This document shows, in pieces, positions 16,000 through 23,517 of a DNA stretch of 39,983 nucleotides. This stretch comes from Clostridia bacterium (GTDB taxonomy: Bacteria > Bacillota > Clostridia > Oscillospirales > Feifaniaceae). The stretch covers positions 1 to 39,983 of the forward strand of contig JAFRSP010000073.1 in assembly GCA_017427525.1 (NCBI GenBank). The letters are read 5' to 3'. Under the pieces are notes generated by a model, which had not been told where the DNA came from, did not search any database, and saw nothing but the letters and a program-made list of their open reading frames with translations. The position numbers and the translations under genes were made by a program. Numbering within the stretch: the first letter of the stretch is position 1; each line of letters starts with the position of its first letter.

Positions 16000-16821
16000 A
16001 TGTTTGGATCCATTCTTGAAAACGTGAGAAAGAACAGTCCTCTGGTGCACAACATCACCAACTATGTCACGGTCAACGACTGTGCAAACATCCTGCTGGC
16101 CTGCGGAGCCTCTCCGATCATGTCGGACGAGCCCGACGACGTGGTGGATATCACCTCGATCTGCGCGGGGCTCAATATCAATATCGGCACTCTGAACAAG
16201 CAGACCATTTCCGCCATGAAGATCGCGGGGAAAACCGCCAATTCTCTGAATCACACAGTGCTGCTCGACCCCGTGGGGGCCGGCGCCTCCAAGCTCCGCA
16301 CCGAAACGGCGTATCAGCTGCTGGAAGAGGTCAAGTTCAACGTGATCCGCGGAAATATCTCCGAGATCAAAACCCTGGCCTCCGGAAGCGGCTCCACCAA
16401 GGGCGTGGACGCCGACGTGGCGGACAAGGTGACCGAAGAGAATCTCGATGAGGCCGTCGCATTTGCCAAGGCATTTGCCGCAAAGGCGGGCGCAGTGATT
16501 GCCATCACGGGAGCCATCGATATCGTGGCAGATGCGAAGAAGGCCTATTGCATCCTCAACGGACACCCGATGATGTCGTCCATCACCGGCACCGGCTGCC
16601 AGCTCTCTGCCATGACCACCGCCTTTGTGGCGGCAAATCCCGATCAACCCCTGGAAGCGGCGTCAGCCGCCGTGTGCTCTATGGGTCTGGCGGGCGAGAT
16701 CGCCCACAAGCGGCTGAGTCCGCTCGACGGCAACTCCACCTATCGGAACTATATTATCGACGCTATCTATCATCTCACTCCCGCGCAGCTGGAAGAAGGT
16801 GCGAAATATGAAGTGCGATAA
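16000..16821 (+). CDS. thiM: Hydroxyethylthiazole kinase
   Basis: 273 residues. It phosphorylates 4-methyl-5-(2-hydroxyethyl)thiazole with ATP for thiamine salvage. The N-terminus [27 protein letters not shown] is the family signature. [10 protein letters not shown] and RGNISEI follow, with the phosphate-binding/anion-hole motif [11 protein letters not shown] carrying the catalytic cysteine near the C-terminus. ATG at 16000 has AAGGAG 9 nt upstream; an in-frame ATG at 15982 precedes that site and is rejected. It is the first gene under the TPP riboswitch and overlaps thiE by 14 nt. Confidence 0.97.
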   Translation: [273 protein letters not shown]

Positions 16822-17449
16822 GAAACACATGCTGCTCTATGCCGTAACCGATCGGGCCTGGGTCGGAAAACAGACCCTGTATGAGCAGGTGGAATCGGCC
16901 CTGAAGGGCGGAGCGACCTGCGTGCAGCTGCGGGAAAAAGAGCTGAATGAAGAGGACTTTCTGAAAGAGGCGATCGAGCTCGCCGCCCTCTGCAAGCGAT
17001 ACGGCGTGCCTTTCTTCGTCAACGACAACGTGGAGATCGCCGTTGCATGCAAGGCAGACGGGATCCACGTGGGCCAGGAGGATATGGAGACGGCCAAGGT
17101 GCGCGAACGGGTGGGAGACGATATGATGATCGGCGTTTCGGTGCACACGGTGGAAGAAGCGTTGATCGCCGTGGAGCACGGAGCAGACTGTCTCGGCCTG
17201 GGCACGGTGTTTCCCACTACGACCAAAACCGATGTGGATGTGATGCCCCGCGAGCTGATGCAGGAGATCTGCCGCGCGGTGGAGATTCCCGTGGTTGCGA
17301 TCGGCGGCATCAACGAATCCAACCTCATGCAGCTGGCCGGCACCGGCGTGGACGGCGTGGCGCTGGTCAGCGCCATCTTTGCCGCCGAAGACATTGAAGG
17401 AACCTGCCGGAAGCTGCGGAAGCTCTCGGAGGAAATGGTGCAGGCATAG
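16808..17449 (+). CDS. thiE: Thiamine-phosphate synthase
   Basis: 213 residues. It joins HMP pyrophosphate and thiazole phosphate to thiamine monophosphate. The TIM-barrel motifs are intact: VTDR near the N-terminus, VQLREKEL, FVNDNVEIAVACKADGIHVG (Asn-Asp metal/pyrophosphate site), VSVHTVEEA, GLGTVFPTTTK and VAIGGIN. ATG at 16808 has AAGG 8 nt upstream; GTG at 16799 is possible but lies within that site. The start lies inside thiM (14-nt overlap), so the two are coupled. With thiM it forms a salvage route; no thiC, thiG or thiD is seen here. Confidence 0.97.
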   Translation: MKCDKKHMLLYAVTDRAWVGKQTLYEQVESALKGGATCVQLREKELNEEDFLKEAIELAALCKRYGVPFFVNDNVEIAVACKADGIHVGQEDMETAKVRERVGDDMMIGVSVHTVEEALIAVEHGADCLGLGTVFPTTTKTDVDVMPRELMQEICRAVEIPVVAIGGINESNLMQLAGTGVDGVALVSAIFAAEDIEGTCRKLRKLSEEMVQA

Positions 17450-17516
17450 CACGGCCGCCGCCCCGTTCAAATGGGGACGGCAGGGAAGAAAACACAGAGA
17501 AAATGAGGGAATCGGC

Positions 17517-18176
17517 ATGACAACGACCGAAAGACTGCTGGAGGCCGCAAAAGAGATCTGGGAGCAATTCCCCCGGCATCCCTTTCTGGTGGGGATTCAA
17601 AAGGGAACTCTGGATCGGGAGAAGTTCCGCTACTATGCCATTCAGGGGCACCTGTATCTGAGGGATTACGCGAAGAGCTTTGCGGTGGGCATGGCGAAGG
17701 CCGAAACCCAGGAGGTGGCCCGCCTCTTCCTGCGGCATATCGATGCGATCAATCAGGAGCTCGACGGAAAGAGCGGGCAGATGGAGAAGGTAGGAGTGAC
17801 GAAGGAAGAGCTCGACGCGACCCCCCGCGCCCTGGACAGCATCTCCTACACTTCGTTTATGCTCCGAATCGCCTATGAGGAAGGTGCTGCAGAGATTCTT
17901 GCGGCGGTGCTCCCCTGCGGATACAGCTATGAGTGGATCGCCAGACAGCTGATTTCGCAGGATCCCGACTGTGTGAAGCGCCCCTTCTACGGAGATTGGC
18001 TCGAGCGCTTTGTCTCGGAGGAATATGCGGCGGAAAATGCAGATCTCCTGCAGGCGATGAACCGCCTGACGGAGGGATACAGTGAGCAGCAGCTCCGGCA
18101 TTTGATCGAGATCTTCACCCTCTCCTCCCGCTACGAGTTGGCATTTTGGGATCTGGGCTGGAATATGGGAGGATGA
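17517..18176 (+). CDS. tenA: TenA-family protein (thiaminase II / aminopyrimidine aminohydrolase-like)
   Basis: 219 residues. The family hydrolyses aminomethylpyrimidine to HMP in thiamine salvage. HPF (21-23), YTSFM (111-115), the catalytic Cys134 in LPCGYSYEW and a C-terminal SSRYELAFW with the family glutamate are all present. The segment that reads QD in Bacillus subtilis TenA, with substrate-binding Asp44, reads QG here (Gln43-Gly44). The alignment is gapless from the N-terminus, so the substitution is direct. ATG at 17517 has GAGGGA about 8 nt ahead. A 67-nt spacer from thiE holds a GC-rich hairpin. It is the third gene of the TPP-controlled operon. The family is certain; classical activity is doubtful because of the changed aspartate. 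Confidence 0.88.
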   Translation: MTTTERLLEAAKEIWEQFPRHPFLVGIQKGTLDREKFRYYAIQGHLYLRDYAKSFAVGMAKAETQEVARLFLRHIDAINQELDGKSGQMEKVGVTKEELDATPRALDSISYTSFMLRIAYEEGAAEILAAVLPCGYSYEWIARQLISQDPDCVKRPFYGDWLERFVSEEYAAENADLLQAMNRLTEGYSEQQLRHLIEIFTLSSRYELAFWDLGWNMGG

Positions 18177-18232
18177 GCAGCGTGTGCAGGACAGCCCCTG
18201 CAGAGATGCTTTGGAAAAAACACCCGAACTTG

Positions 18233-18276
18233 AAAAAGGAGTTCCCGGCAGAGTCTGCTACCGGGAACTCCTTTTT
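18233..18276. terminator. Bidirectional terminator between tenA and the deacetylase
   Basis: A perfect 16-bp inverted repeat (18233-18248 and 18261-18276) whose arms end in A5 and T5, around a 12-nt loop. It can stop the convergent tenA and deacetylase transcripts. Confidence 0.92.
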
Positions 18277-18312
18277 GCCTTGAAGAGGTTTTTTATAGTT
18301 CATAGGAAGATT

Positions 18313-19167
18313 TCAGCCGACGGGAATTTCTCTTTTCAGAAGCGAGGCGGCGCTCTGTCCGGTGGCACGATTGAAGCGGCCGAGGGAAAAAAGCTCCTCC
18401 TTATCGCCAGTGAGAAGGTTGACCTGCTCTCTGCAGGTCAGGGCGGCCTGAAGCCCCATTTTCCGCAGGACCGGAAGAGCCTCTTCGCTGACGCCGCCGA
18501 AGGGATAGGTGAAGGCGGTGGGTGTGACGCCGCACCGGCTCTGGCACAGCTCCTGCATCCGGCCAATATCGTCCTGCAGACGCTCCTGATAGGCGCTGAC
18601 CGCTTCGCCCGAAACCTTCATCGAGCCCTTCCTGCCTTTTTCGTTGGTGTGCAGATCATAGGAGTGATTTTGGATCTCCACCAGGCCGCTGCCTTGCAGC
18701 TCGGCGATCTGTTCCCAGGTGCAGTGGGAGTAATTGATGTGATGATCCTCCTGCTCGGTGTATTCATCGGCATAACGCCCGATGACGGAGTAGACCGCCT
18801 TGCACCCCTTGGCCTGGAGAAGAGGAAAGGCATATGCATAAAAGCTCTCATAGCCATCATCGAAGGTGAGCATGACCGGCCTTGCGGGAAGCTCCCCCAC
18901 TCCGTTGGTCCAGTCAATGAGTTGCTGCACCGTGACGGGTTCATACCCCTCCCGGAGCAGCCAGTCGAGATCGGCTTCGAGTTCCTCGGGGGAGATGGTG
19001 TATTTGCCAAGCTTGGTTTTGTCTTTCAAAATGTGGTGATACATTAAAATGGGAAGTTCCACGGCGGCGCTGTCCTGACCGGCGGGAACGGCTGTGCCGC
19101 GAACGGCGGAGAGGGCGATCAGCGCGCAGAGCGTGAGCGCGCCGCGTTTCGCACGGGCATTGTTCAA
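18313..19167 (-). CDS. Secreted polysaccharide deacetylase (NodB homology domain)
   Basis: 284 residues. The N-terminal signal peptide (basic start, hydrophobic core to about residue 27) suggests export. The CE4 fold shows the MYHHI segment, motif 1 TFDDGYES with the metal and catalytic aspartates, motif 2 NHSYDLH (family H-S/T-x-x-H) and motif 3 FTYPFGG. The substrate is probably peptidoglycan or another N-acetylated glycan. A role in spore cortex is possible since spoIIE is adjacent, but nothing proves it. The start is taken as TTG at 19167; the GGGAG upstream is 13 nt away, so the start is uncertain. It ends next to a bidirectional terminator. Confidence 0.9.
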   Translation of the reverse strand: MNNARAKRGALTLCALIALSAVRGTAVPAGQDSAAVELPILMYHHILKDKTKLGKYTISPEELEADLDWLLREGYEPVTVQQLIDWTNGVGELPARPVMLTFDDGYESFYAYAFPLLQAKGCKAVYSVIGRYADEYTEQEDHHINYSHCTWEQIAELQGSGLVEIQNHSYDLHTNEKGRKGSMKVSGEAVSAYQERLQDDIGRMQELCQSRCGVTPTAFTYPFGGVSEEALPVLRKMGLQAALTCREQVNLLTGDKEELFSLGRFNRATGQSAASLLKREIPVG

Positions 19168-19340
19168 AAGGATACGACCACTCCCTTTCAGTGCAGGTTG
19201 AGAAGATGCGGCGGCCCCGAGGGGGTCTTTTGTATCCGTATGCGGCGCGCTTTGAATTCATACTTTGCCGCGGGCAAAGAGGAGGGGTTTTGGAGAAAAC
19301 CGTGCGGAGAGCAGGGGGATACGGCGCGCCGTCGGTAGCT

Positions 19341-21320
19341 TTACGGCTCGTTTTTTTGGAGATCGAGGATGACGACCGTCATATCGTCCGGGGGGAGATG
19401 ACGGTAGGCATTGCGACAGAACTCCACCATGGCGCGGGCCAGCGAACCCCGACGGCGGTCGAAGGATAGAATAAAATCGAGCAGCGGCTGCTCCGGCTCG
19501 CCTGGCATCAGCAGCCCGTCGGACATCAGAATGACGGCGTCCCCCGCCTCAAGTCGGCTGCGGGTGATGCTGGCCTCCCACTGCGGCAGGATCCCCACCG
19601 GCATGCCGCGGGCCGCCACACGGGTCAGTCTTCCGGAGCGCAGGATGAGGGAGGGTGCGGCTCCTGCCTTGACAAATTCGGCGTCGCCGCTGTAGAGATC
19701 GAGGATCACGGCGTCAAGCGTAGCGAAGACCTCGGATTGGTTTCCGGCCAGCAGCGCCGTGTTGAGCAGGCGGGTGGCGGCTTCCCTGCGCAGGCCGGCC
19801 TGCATCAGCTTTTCCAGCGTGTCCACCGCCATCCGGCTTTTTGAGGCGGCGGCGGCGCCCGACCCCATTCCATCCGAGAGGGCGGCGACGAACTGCATGT
19901 CCTCGGTGTAGAATTCACGCAGGCTGTCTCCCGTCTGCCGTTCTCCGCATGCGGGAGAGAGATGGCGTTCGACCGATACCCGCAGAGAGGGGGCCTCGTT
20001 GATGACGAAGTGCCAGCGGTTTTGGTCGCGCCAGAGGGAGGGCTCGGCCAGCGAGACGCAGCGGGCGTCCCGCGCGGCTGCGGCAAAGCGGGCCACCGGC
20101 GGACGGGTATCGCTCTCGCCGCGTATCCGTAGTCTCCCGTTTTTGCCCACGCCGGCGTGGAGAAGCAGCTCTTCAGAAGCAGTGCGGTCCGAAAGCAGCA
20201 ATTCCTCCAAAGAGGGGTCTCGTGTCAGCTCCTCTTCGTCGCCGAGATCCTCCAACACCACCGAAAAGCATTTCACCTGCTCGCCCAGCAGGTCGGGCGC
20301 GCCCTGCAGGCTCTCCCGAAATCGGCGGGTCTGCGAGAGCTCCATGGCCTCGCGATTGACCATGTCCACAAAGCTGTCGCGATGCTTGCAGCGTTCCACA
20401 AAGGGAGCGGGCAAAAGATCGTCGCGCAGGCGGCCGTCCCGCCGCAGCGTGACCGCCATGGCGCCCAGCGCATCCTCCATGGACATGGCGTCAGAATTCC
20501 AGCACTTGGGCGCGTGTTCGCAGCGGCGACAGAGCTCCTCCACCGTCGGCGTCAGGGCCGCGGCGGGAGAGGTCGCTTCCCGTGCCGCATTCAGACGGCT
20601 GGAGAGCTCCCTCAGGGAGGCGGCCGTGCGTTTGGTGCGGTTTTGAAGATCGGGGGAATCGGTAGGGTCGACCGAAACAGGTGAAAAAATCGGGGACTCC
20701 CGTCGCATACGGCCCGCCGCAAAAACCAGCGCCGCAAAGAACAGGCAGAGAGCCGCGCCCTGCGCGGTCTGACCGAAGAGCAGGGAGGTCGCGGAGTAGC
20801 CGAGCAGCGCGAGCGAAAGCAGAAGAGCGCCCGCTTCCCCGCGGGGGAGATTCCGGTTTCTTTTTCCGGATGAGAGCGCCCGCCGTGCAGCGGAGAAAAG
20901 CAGGGTGAGGGCTGCGGCAAAGGGAGCCTCGAGCAAAAACAGAGCCCGACGGCCTCCGGTCAGTTCCATGGCAAAGCCGGTTGAAAGGGTCACGGTGGCG
21001 GATAGGAGGGGCTCATACCAGGGGTAGTCAGAAAATCCGAAGGAACGGTCGAAGAGCAGGCGCACGGCGGCCAGCACACAGCAGGCCGCGGCATAGCGCA
21101 GCGCCTGTGTGTCGCCCCGGAGCAGCAGCGCGGCCAGCGTTCCCAGCGCCGAGGCCGGCAAAAGGGTGGGCGGAGCGGCGGCCACAAAGGCCACGCCGGT
21201 CGGAGCGAGTAGATCTCCCATGCTGCAAAGGGCGAAAAAGGCCCCGCAGACAGCCGCCGAAAGATGCTTTGCGAAAACGGTGCGCAAGCCCCGTTTTGGA
21301 TGGGTGGGTTGGTTCTCCAT
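19341..21320 (-). CDS. spoIIE: Stage II sporulation protein E, PP2C-type phosphatase
   Basis: 659 residues. It dephosphorylates the anti-anti-sigma SpoIIAA and activates sigma-F in the forespore. The N-terminal hydrophobic region (about 18-205) anchors it at the septum. A regulatory middle region has a C-x2-C-x6-C cluster (264-273: LCRRCEHAPKCW). The PP2C domain has GDS (464-466), ALSDGMGSG (480-488), MSDGLL and DDMTVVILD near the end. ATG at 21320 has GGAGG 7 nt upstream. The protein is shorter than the 827-residue Bacillus protein, mainly in the membrane part. A TTTGTCCTA sequence upstream resembles a Spo0A box weakly. Its presence shows the organism sporulates or descends from sporulators. 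Confidence 0.93.
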   Translation of the reverse strand: MENQPTHPKRGLRTVFAKHLSAAVCGAFFALCSMGDLLAPTGVAFVAAAPPTLLPASALGTLAALLLRGDTQALRYAAACCVLAAVRLLFDRSFGFSDYPWYEPLLSATVTLSTGFAMELTGGRRALFLLEAPFAAALTLLFSAARRALSSGKRNRNLPRGEAGALLLSLALLGYSATSLLFGQTAQGAALCLFFAALVFAAGRMRRESPIFSPVSVDPTDSPDLQNRTKRTAASLRELSSRLNAAREATSPAAALTPTVEELCRRCEHAPKCWNSDAMSMEDALGAMAVTLRRDGRLRDDLLPAPFVERCKHRDSFVDMVNREAMELSQTRRFRESLQGAPDLLGEQVKCFSVVLEDLGDEEELTRDPSLEELLLSDRTASEELLLHAGVGKNGRLRIRGESDTRPPVARFAAAARDARCVSLAEPSLWRDQNRWHFVINEAPSLRVSVERHLSPACGERQTGDSLREFYTEDMQFVAALSDGMGSGAAAASKSRMAVDTLEKLMQAGLRREAATRLLNTALLAGNQSEVFATLDAVILDLYSGDAEFVKAGAAPSLILRSGRLTRVAARGMPVGILPQWEASITRSRLEAGDAVILMSDGLLMPGEPEQPLLDFILSFDRRRGSLARAMVEFCRNAYRHLPPDDMTVVILDLQKNEP

Positions 21321-21481
21321 ATTTGTTCCTCCTTGCCGTTTGGCCACCCGCCGAAGGGCGGCCCATCCTGCCGGACGCTCGGCCCGGTTTTCCTGTTATA
21401 GCATGCCTGCATGGAAAAAAACGGTCGGGAAATAGGACAAAACGGGAATGCCGAAAATTTTTAATTTTTTTGAAAAACCCA

Positions 21482-21510
21482 TTGACATTGCTGTAAAAAT
21501 CGGTTACAAT
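21482..21510 (+). promoter_or_regulatory. Strong promoter of the tRNA-Met gene
   Basis: Consensus TTGACA (21482-21487), a 17-nt spacer and TACAAT (21505-21510), ending 15 nt before the tRNA. Confidence 0.9.
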
Positions 21511-21525
21511 TCGAGCATAAGTTAT

Positions 21526-21602
21526 GGCGGTATAGCTCAGTTGGCTAGAGCATTCGGTTCATACCCGAAGTGTCGTAGGTTCAAATCCTACTGCCGCTAC
21601 CA
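21526..21602 (+). tRNA. tRNA-Met (anticodon CAT)
   Basis: A 77-nt cloverleaf. The acceptor GGCGGTA/TGCCGCT contains two wobble pairs; the anticodon loop TTCATAC lies in a TCGG-type stem; the T arm is GTAGG-TTCAAAT-CCTAC, with discriminator A and encoded CCA. A CAT anticodon can also belong to tRNA-Ile2, which TilS would modify, or to initiator tRNA. The first base pair is G-U, not the mismatch of an initiator. Elongator Met is most likely. Confidence 0.9.
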
Positions 21603-21633
21603 AACCCCCCAATCTGATCATTGGGGGGTTTTT
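21603..21633 (+). terminator. Strong terminator between two tRNA genes
   Basis: A perfect 11-bp stem AACCCCCCAAT (21603-21613) / ATTGGGGGGTT (21620-21630) with loop CTGATC and five T (21629-21633). It begins at the base after the tRNA-Met CCA and ends 2 nt before tRNA-Glu. Confidence 0.9.
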
Positions 21634-21635
21634 AT

Positions 21636-21710
21636 GGCCCGTTGGTCAAGCGGCTAAGACACGGCCCTTTCACGGCTGAGACAGGGGTTCGATTCCCCTA
21701 CGGGTCACCA
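21636..21710 (+). tRNA. tRNA-Glu (anticodon TTC)
   Basis: A 75-nt cloverleaf. Acceptor GGCCCGT/ACGGGTC has one G-U pair; the anticodon loop reads CTTTCAC with TTC; the T arm is AGGGG-TTCGATT-CCCCT, and CCA is encoded. It starts 2 nt after a strong terminator and has no promoter of its own in that gap. Confidence 0.93.
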
Positions 21711-21714
21711 AGCG

Positions 21715-21756
21715 CCGGCACCCTTCTTCTAAGAGGGATGCCGGTCTTTCTTTTTT
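21715..21756 (+). terminator. Terminator after tRNA-Glu
   Basis: CCGGCA (21715-21720) pairs with TGCCGG (21739-21744), with inner CCCTT/AGAGGG pairing possible, followed by a T-rich tract (21746-21756). Confidence 0.85.
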
Positions 21757-21845
21757 CGTAAAAAGGGTTTCTGTCCAGCGGAAAAGAATGGGGATTCCTG
21801 TGGAACGACTGCCCGCAAAAGGGCGAAAAAATCAAGGTTGTGCGC

Positions 21846-21874
21846 TTTACAGAAGGGGCTTTGCGTGGTATGAT
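21846..21874 (+). promoter_or_regulatory. Promoter of the minD-like / mgsA / hisS / aspS cluster
   Basis: TTTACA (21846-21851), a 17-nt spacer and TATGAT (21869-21874) with TGG as extended -10. The start would lie near 21881, 42 nt before the ATG. Confidence 0.7.
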
Positions 21875-21922
21875 AATACAATAGAGTTCTGTTTGGTTTT
21901 TGCGGCGAAAAGGAGGGATGGC

Positions 21923-22663
21923 ATGGGCAAGCGCATTGTGATTCTGTCCGGAAAAGGCGGCGTCGGCAAGACAACGACGGCCGCCTGTGTGGCGGGCGAG
22001 CTGGCCGGACAGGGCCATTCCACGCTGCTGATCGACGGGGATGTGGCGCTTGGCAATCTCGACCTGATGCTGGGAGTGGAAGGAGAGGCCACCCACGACC
22101 TGGTGGACGTTTTGAACCGCCGATGCCCGCTTGGCAGCGCCCTGCTGCGTATCTCACAGGAGCATCCGCTCTGGTACCTGCCGCTGGCGCTTTCGGCCAG
22201 AGAGGATCTTTCAGCGCTCTCGCGTCTGCCGCAGATGTTGTCGCTGCTGGCGAACTATTTTGACTTTGTCATCGTCGACTGTCCCGCGGGGCTGGGAGAT
22301 GTGGTGCGCGGACTCACCGAGGGCAGCGATCTGGCCATTCTGGTGACCACGGCGGAGTTCATCGCCGCCCGAAACGCAAGGCGCGCCATGCAGATGCTGA
22401 GTGAGATGGGATGTCCTGCCCGTCTGGTTGTGAATCGGGTAAAACGCGGGCTCATCCGCAGAGGAGAGGCTCCGGATATCGATCAGGTGATCGACCTTGT
22501 GGGCGCGCAGCTGATCGGTGTGGCGGAGGAGGATAACTTGGTAGCGCCGCTGCAAAACAAGGGCATTCCGATCCGCTATCAGGCGGCGTCGCCCGCCGCG
22601 CGACAGCTTGCCGATGTGGCCCGCCGTCTGCTGGGAGAGCAGCGTCCGCTTCGTTTTGACTAA
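21923..22663 (+). CDS. MinD/ParA-like P-loop ATPase
   Basis: 246 residues. The deviant Walker A KGGVGKTT (11-18), the [16 protein letters not shown] segment (compare the LRNLDLxLG of MinD), [11 protein letters not shown] as Walker B and the switch [16 protein letters not shown] place it with MinD, which positions the division site in Bacteria. The C-terminus ends in [12 protein letters not shown] and could form a short amphipathic membrane helix, but it is not a clear MinD targeting sequence. ATG at 21923 has AGGAGGG 5 nt upstream. No minC or minE is present; the neighbours are metabolic and tRNA-charging genes. It could equally be a FlhG-like or other MinD-family regulator. Confidence 0.8.
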   Translation: MGKRIVILSGKGGVGKTTTAACVAGELAGQGHSTLLIDGDVALGNLDLMLGVEGEATHDLVDVLNRRCPLGSALLRISQEHPLWYLPLALSAREDLSALSRLPQMLSLLANYFDFVIVDCPAGLGDVVRGLTEGSDLAILVTTAEFIAARNARRAMQMLSEMGCPARLVVNRVKRGLIRRGEAPDIDQVIDLVGAQLIGVAEEDNLVAPLQNKGIPIRYQAASPAARQLADVARRLLGEQRPLRFD

Positions 22664-22770
22664 ACGGGAAATCCTCCGGGAAAATGCTGACTCAGGCCCG
22701 CCTTCGAAAAGAACGGATGGGAAACAGGTCGATTTTGAATCTGAAAGAAACGGAAGGCAAAGAAACAACC

Positions 22771-23181
22771 ATGAATTTGGCATTGATTGCTCATGATAAG
22801 AAGAAAGAACTCATGATCCAGTTTTGCATCGCTTATTGCGGCGAACTTGCAAAGCATACCCTTTTTGCGACGGGGACGACGGGACGTATGGTTTCCGAGG
22901 CGACCGGATTGACCATCACCCGGTTCCTCTCCGGCCCACAGGGGGGCGATCAGCAAATCGGAGCAAAAATCGCATACAACGAGCTCGATCTGGTGCTGTT
23001 TTTCCGCGATCCGCTGACGGCGCAGCCCCACGAGCCGGACGTGCAGGCGCTGCTGCGGTTGTGCGATGTTCACAGTATTCCGATTGCGACCAATGTGGCA
23101 ACCGCCGAGGTTCTGATTCAGGGACTTGCCCGGGGCGACCTTGCGTGGCGGGATATCGTCAACCCCAAAAATCACAAATAA
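22771..23181 (+). CDS. mgsA: Methylglyoxal synthase
   Basis: 136 residues. It turns dihydroxyacetone phosphate into methylglyoxal and phosphate, a bypass used when phosphorylated sugars accumulate. The [10 protein letters not shown] start, ATGTTG phosphate loop, [12 protein letters not shown] with the catalytic aspartate, [15 protein letters not shown] and [10 protein letters not shown] segments closely follow the Bacillus subtilis enzyme (137 residues). ATG at 22771 matches the family start although the nearest GGAAGG is 13 nt upstream; in-frame ATGs at 22717 and 22684 would add unconserved residues. It lies between the MinD-like gene and the small basic gene on the same strand. Confidence 0.96.
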   Translation: MNLALIAHDKKKELMIQFCIAYCGELAKHTLFATGTTGRMVSEATGLTITRFLSGPQGGDQQIGAKIAYNELDLVLFFRDPLTAQPHEPDVQALLRLCDVHSIPIATNVATAEVLIQGLARGDLAWRDIVNPKNHK

Positions 23182-23293
23182 AGCATAACCGGCAGCGCCT
23201 GCAAGCGGGAGGGGCGAAAAGAGGTTCCTTGCACTTCTCTTGAAAGGTGAGCTCCGAGTTCGGTGTGCACATCAAAAAGGAGGACGATGCTCT

Positions 23294-23488
23294 ATGGGGG
23301 GCTTTCTGAGCGGAAAGAGTGTGGCTCGCATCGAACGCCGCATGCAACGGCTTGAGAAAAAGCTGAACAAAGAGCGGACGCACCTTCGCAGAAGTTTGCG
23401 TAAGCTCAAGAGAAAAACCAAGAAGAAAGCAAAGCAGAAGAGCCTGACGGGGAGGATTGTCTCCGTCGTTGAAAAATTCAAGGCTTGA
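23294..23488 (+). CDS. 64-residue highly basic coiled-coil protein, function unknown
   Basis: ATG at 23294 has a strong AAAGGAGG 9 nt upstream, and the stop is 29 nt before hisS with its own good site, so it is a real gene in the cluster. About 24 of 64 residues are Lys or Arg. A short N-terminal GGFLSGKSV is followed by a continuous charged helix (ARIERRMQRLEKKLNKERTH and on through KLKRKTKKKAKQK), then SLTGRIVSVVEKF. Composition suggests RNA, ribosome or nucleoid binding, which is inference only. I recognise no family. A longer in-frame start at 23240 lacks a ribosome binding site. Confidence 0.75.
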   Translation: MGGFLSGKSVARIERRMQRLEKKLNKERTHLRRSLRKLKRKTKKKAKQKSLTGRIVSVVEKFKA

Positions 23489-23517
23489 AGGCGGTCAGAG
23501 CAAGGAGGAATTCACCT

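Noticed and set aside
15672..16019. 115-codon plus-strand frame through the thiM leader
   Set aside because: It begins inside the terminator stem without a ribosome binding site, overlaps the thiM start and has irregular composition. Treated as noncoding leader.
21431..21442. TTTGTCCTA-like sequence upstream of spoIIE as a Spo0A box
   Set aside because: It matches the Spo0A box only partly and its distance from a possible TATAAC -10 is not typical; kept as a remark only.
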